Below, piece after piece: positions 5,697 to 7,471 of a stretch of DNA of 7,471 bases. The position numbers and the translations under genes were made by a program. The notes under the pieces are model-generated. The model ran no database searches. It saw only the letters and a list, made by a program, of their open reading frames with translations, and was not told where the DNA came from. The stretch is from Fidelibacterota bacterium (GTDB lineage: Bacteria; Fidelibacterota; UBA2242), in contig JAUSPJ010000295.1 in assembly GCA_030655795.1 (NCBI GenBank), forward strand, positions 1 through 7,471. The letters run 5' to 3'. Position 1 is the stretch's first letter, and each line of letters starts with the position of its first letter.

Positions 5697-6036
5697 CTAT
5701 AATCTGGTTAATACCGTGAATCAAATTACGGATTTGAATATCCATTTTGTTAACGCCTTCCGGAGCAAGATATTTCACTCGTTTCCCATATTCCAGATGG
5801 CTTTGTGTTTCCATTGCTGATCCGCGGGCATAATAGTAAAAATTTATCTTATCAGCAATATGATTTCGACCAAAGGCTTCTGCGATATTGGCTGAAATAC
5901 TCGGAGCAGCCCTTCTTATTTGAGATGTAAAACCATAATCCTCAGTCCGTGGTAAGTGTTCCGTTAAATCAAATATATTAGTAGCGACTACCATAGCGTT
6001 TTGCTAAATCGGCATTTCATTAAAACTCTTATTCAT
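5662..6036 (-). pseudogene. Four-helix-bundle (S23/IVP) gene, copy 3, with an amber codon at residue 11
   Basis: From the ATG at 6036 the frame reads MNKSFNEMPI, then TAG at 6006-6004, then QNAMVVATNIFDLTEHLP, YGFTSQIRRAAPSISANIAE, INFYYYARGSAMETQSHLEY and GKRVKYLA. Free-standing S23/IVP proteins of this subtype begin with a helix of the form MPIWQxAM, so the TAG stands exactly where a conserved Trp (TGG) is expected; a single base change explains it. Apart from that codon, the 124-residue frame is uninterrupted. TAG is a real stop here: it ends the neighbouring dehydrogenase gene. Translation might restart at ATG 5994 and give 110 residues lacking the start of helix 1, so residual function is possible. 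The C-terminal KSKTKSKP is encoded by flanking repeat DNA. The gene separates two glycan genes, 47 bp upstream of the dehydrogenase ATG. Confidence 0.85.
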
Positions 6037-6040
6037 CTAA

Positions 6041-6078
6041 TTAAAACCCAATCCTGAACCTAAATCCTTAACCTAACC
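6041..6078. repeat. Degenerate repeats upstream of four-helix-bundle gene 3
   Basis: The plus strand carries AATCCTGAACCTAAATCC and TTAACCTAACC. Read on the minus strand this is AGGTTAAGGATTTAGGTTCA, similar in kind to the AGATTAAGG units at 5633-5696 but inverted. The match is approximate and shorter than for the other two four-helix-bundle genes. Confidence 0.5.
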
Positions 6079-6095
6079 TGGACAAGCCAGAATTT

Positions 6096-6117
6096 TCCCA
6101 AAGGGATGCCCTCGGCA
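6096..6117. repeat. Double mini-palindrome, unit 1
   Basis: Two 11-bp palindromes touch without a gap: TCCC-AAA-GGGA (6096-6106) and TGCC-CTC-GGCA (6107-6117). Each has a 4-bp stem and 3-nt loop. Confidence 0.75.
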
Positions 6118-6139
6118 CAAATTTCAAATTTCAAATTTC
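6118..6139. repeat. AAATTTC heptad repeat
   Basis: Three exact AAATTTC units (6119-6139) form a 7-bp tandem repeat joining double mini-palindromes 1 and 2. A related TAATTTCAAATTTT follows unit 2, and AATTTGATATTTGATAT follows unit 3. Confidence 0.75.
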
Positions 6140-6161
6140 CTCCAGAGGAGTCCCTCCGGGA
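6140..6161. repeat. Double mini-palindrome, unit 2
   Basis: CTCC-AGA-GGAG (6140-6150) is directly followed by TCCC-TCC-GGGA (6151-6161). The design is the same as unit 1 with different stem sequences, and the start-to-start distance between units is 44 bp. Confidence 0.75.
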
Positions 6162-6374
6162 TAATTTCAAATTTTAATATCGCTTTCTCTAATCTCAGCC
6201 TCCGAAAATAATTTGTGTAACAGGTGTCTCTGGAAAAGTTGATATTTAATGTTTGTTCCGTAGGAACTCCTGCTGGAGTAATTTGATATTTGATATACAT
6301 TATGCTTTTTTACCGTCGAGAACTCCAATTTTTCTTTACAAAATAACAAGAATTTGAGAATTAAGAGACTAATC
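6162..6374. other. AT-rich spacer between four-helix-bundle gene 3 and the WlbA-like gene
   Basis: I see no gene in this stretch. It holds AATTTCAAATTTT and TTTGATATTTGATAT simple repeats, double mini-palindrome unit 3 (6255-6279) and a non-repetitive piece at about 6180-6235 that I cannot assign. A 60-codon minus-strand open frame crosses it (6349-6167), but it reads through the palindromes and repeats and resembles no family I know. Confidence 0.55.
6255..6279. repeat. Double mini-palindrome, unit 3
   Basis: GTTCC-GTA-GGAAC (6255-6267) overlaps ACTCC-TGCT-GGAGT (6266-6279) by two bases. It is the same two-hairpin design as units 1 and 2, set in TTTGATAT-type repeats. Confidence 0.75.
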
Positions 6375-7403
6375 TTATAGTTTCAACGGTAAGGCGATCT
6401 TTTTACCCATCTGGGCCGACTTGTAAATCGCGATAATCAATTCCAGACTCTTGCGCCCGCTGCGGCCGTCGGTATCGGCATCGGAATCACCCTTCAGCGT
6501 GGCGATCACATTTTTATAATAGGGTAAATGCCCCAGTCCGTAGACATTCGGGGGATTGTAGTTGGATTCCTCGATTAGGCGGTCATCATCGTCGTAATCC
6601 TCGAATTCCCATTTATCGATATGATTCACCGCAACGCCTCCCACCTTGGCGGTGCCCTTCTCACCGAGGATCGTAATTGAACCCTCGAAGTTCTTGGGAT
6701 AGGTCAGCATGGTCACATTGATCGTGCCGATCACCCCGTTCCGGAATTTCAGGATCGCCGAGCCGGTGTCTTCGGTCTCGATCTGCCGGGCCATGGTGGC
6801 GGTTTCCGCCATGACATGCTCCACGGGACCGATCAGCCACTGAATCGCATCCACGTAGTGGCTGGCCTGATTCATAAAGGAACCACCGTCAAACTCCCAG
6901 GTCCCCCGCCATTTGGCCATGTCGTAATAGTTCTGCGGCCGTTGCCAGAAGACATTGGACTGGACGATGTATATTTTTCCAAAGCGGCCCTTGTCCACCG
7001 CCCGTTTCAGCATCTGCAGGGTAGTGTTCAGGCGGTTCTGTTTCACCACAAACAGTTCAACCCGCGCCTTGTCACAGGCCTGGATCAATTGATCGGCGGC
7101 TTCCAGGGTAATCGCCATGGGCTTTTCAACAATCACATGCAGACCCCGTTTGGCCGCCGCAACCCCGTGCTGGTGATGCATGCCGCTGGGAGTGCAAATC
7201 GAAAGGATGTCCAGCTCCTCCCCTTCGAGCATCTGATCGTAATCGGTGTACCAGTTGACCCCGTATTTCTCACCGGCGGCTTTGGCCCGGTCTTCGAGAA
7301 TATCACAGACAGCCGCCAGTTTCAAATCTTCTTTCAACTGGGCAATGGATTCCAGGTGTTTCCCGGAAATCCGCCCACATCCGATTAGGGCAATGTTTTT
7401 CAT
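6375..7403 (-). CDS. Gfo/Idh/MocA-family sugar-nucleotide dehydrogenase, WlbA/WbpB-like
   Basis: A 342-residue NAD(P)-dependent oxidoreductase. The N-terminal Rossmann fold has ALIGCGRISGKH (5-16), the acidic residue after the second strand in AVCDI (31-35), ICTPSGMHH (69-77) and the family motif EKPM (93-96). The C-terminal domain has NRLNTTLQML (123-132), WRGTWEFDGGSFMNQASHYVDAIQWL (165-190) with the probable catalytic His182, and a beta-sheet part ending KIALPL. Sequence and neighbourhood suggest the WlbA/WbpB group, which oxidises C3 of UDP-GlcNAc uronic acid before amination to a 3-amino sugar in O-antigen and capsule synthesis. That would use the product of the TviB/WbpO-like enzyme encoded next. 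The assignment within this broad family is by similarity from memory, and another sugar substrate is possible. The ATG at 7403 gives a standard N-terminus, with no Shine-Dalgarno site. Partner aminotransferase and acetyltransferase genes are not in view. Confidence 0.85.
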   Translation of the reverse strand: MKNIALIGCGRISGKHLESIAQLKEDLKLAAVCDILEDRAKAAGEKYGVNWYTDYDQMLEGEELDILSICTPSGMHHQHGVAAAKRGLHVIVEKPMAITLEAADQLIQACDKARVELFVVKQNRLNTTLQMLKRAVDKGRFGKIYIVQSNVFWQRPQNYYDMAKWRGTWEFDGGSFMNQASHYVDAIQWLIGPVEHVMAETATMARQIETEDTGSAILKFRNGVIGTINVTMLTYPKNFEGSITILGEKGTAKVGGVAVNHIDKWEFEDYDDDDRLIEESNYNPPNVYGLGHLPYYKNVIATLKGDSDADTDGRSGRKSLELIIAIYKSAQMGKKIALPLKL

Positions 7404-7432
7404 AATCTTTGAACCGTTTACAGTTGGAATTA

Positions 7433-7464
7433 GTTGTTGTATAATGGTTTTTATTGTTGTTGTA
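7433..7464. repeat. GTTGTTGTA direct repeats upstream of the WlbA-like gene
   Basis: GTTGTTGTA occurs at 7433-7441 and 7456-7464, and the window ends in AAGTTGTT. The minus strand reads as ACAAC-rich simple sequence. This looks like one more degenerate repeat spacer that continues past the window edge. Confidence 0.55.
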
Positions 7465-7471
7465 AGTTGTT

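Noticed and set aside
6004..6006. Recoded TAG (pyrrolysine or readthrough)
   Set aside because: TAG ends the UDP-sugar dehydrogenase gene and the restored copy 2 frame, and the position fits a Trp codon changed by one base.
6118..6180. CRISPR-like array from the AAATTTC repeats
   Set aside because: The units are 7 bp, tandem without spacers, and there are no cas genes.
6167..6349. 60-codon minus-strand open frame
   Set aside because: It runs through palindrome unit 3 and the simple repeats, has no plausible ribosome site and matches no family I know.
6816..7388. 190-codon plus-strand open frame
   Set aside because: It is antisense to the WlbA-like dehydrogenase gene and shows no recognisable domain.

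Overview
Every gene in this window reads on the minus strand. Reading from the right edge leftwards, the order is: a Gfo/Idh/MocA sugar-nucleotide dehydrogenase (WlbA/WbpB-like), a broken four-helix-bundle gene, a TviB/WbpO-type UDP-N-acetylhexosamine dehydrogenase, a second broken four-helix-bundle gene, metF, a DUF5674 gene overlapping a small unknown gene, a PHP-domain phosphoesterase, a third four-helix-bundle gene, and the 5' end of an ATP sulfurylase gene (sat) that leaves the window at the left. The MetF sequence type, the mixed use of Shine-Dalgarno sites and the number of S23/IVP four-helix-bundle genes suggest a member of the FCB/Bacteroidota side of the tree or a related uncultured phylum. 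This is a low-confidence inference; there is no rRNA or other marker gene here.

The two sugar-nucleotide dehydrogenases on the right look like the edge of a surface-polysaccharide cluster. A TviB/WbpO enzyme makes UDP-HexNAc uronic acid, and a WlbA/WbpB enzyme typically oxidises C3 of UDP-GlcNAcA on the way to diacetamido uronic acids. The left part (metF, DUF5674 pair, PHP, sat) holds tightly packed metabolic genes. If sat supplies activated sulfate for glycan sulfation there would be a link to the right half, but that is speculation.

The unusual part is between the genes. Three mutually diverged four-helix-bundle (23S rRNA intervening-sequence protein, S23/IVP) genes sit in the spacers. 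Each is flanked by degenerate short-period repeats of its own type, and for two of them a perfect inverted copy lies on the two sides (14 bp around copy 1, 10 bp around copy 2). Copy 2 is split by a 305-bp hairpin-rich element with 11-bp terminal inverted repeats and a TTAA duplication. Removing the element plus one TTAA joins the two halves in frame into a normal full-length family member. Copy 3 has an amber codon at the place of its conserved N-terminal Trp. Copy 1 has only a TTG start. The spacer 6037-6374 carries three units, each made of two tiny adjacent palindromes, set in AT-rich heptad repeats.

The best candidate for something not previously described is the pair of structures just named: the 305-bp TTAA-flanked non-autonomous element, and the IVP cassettes bounded by inverted simple repeats.
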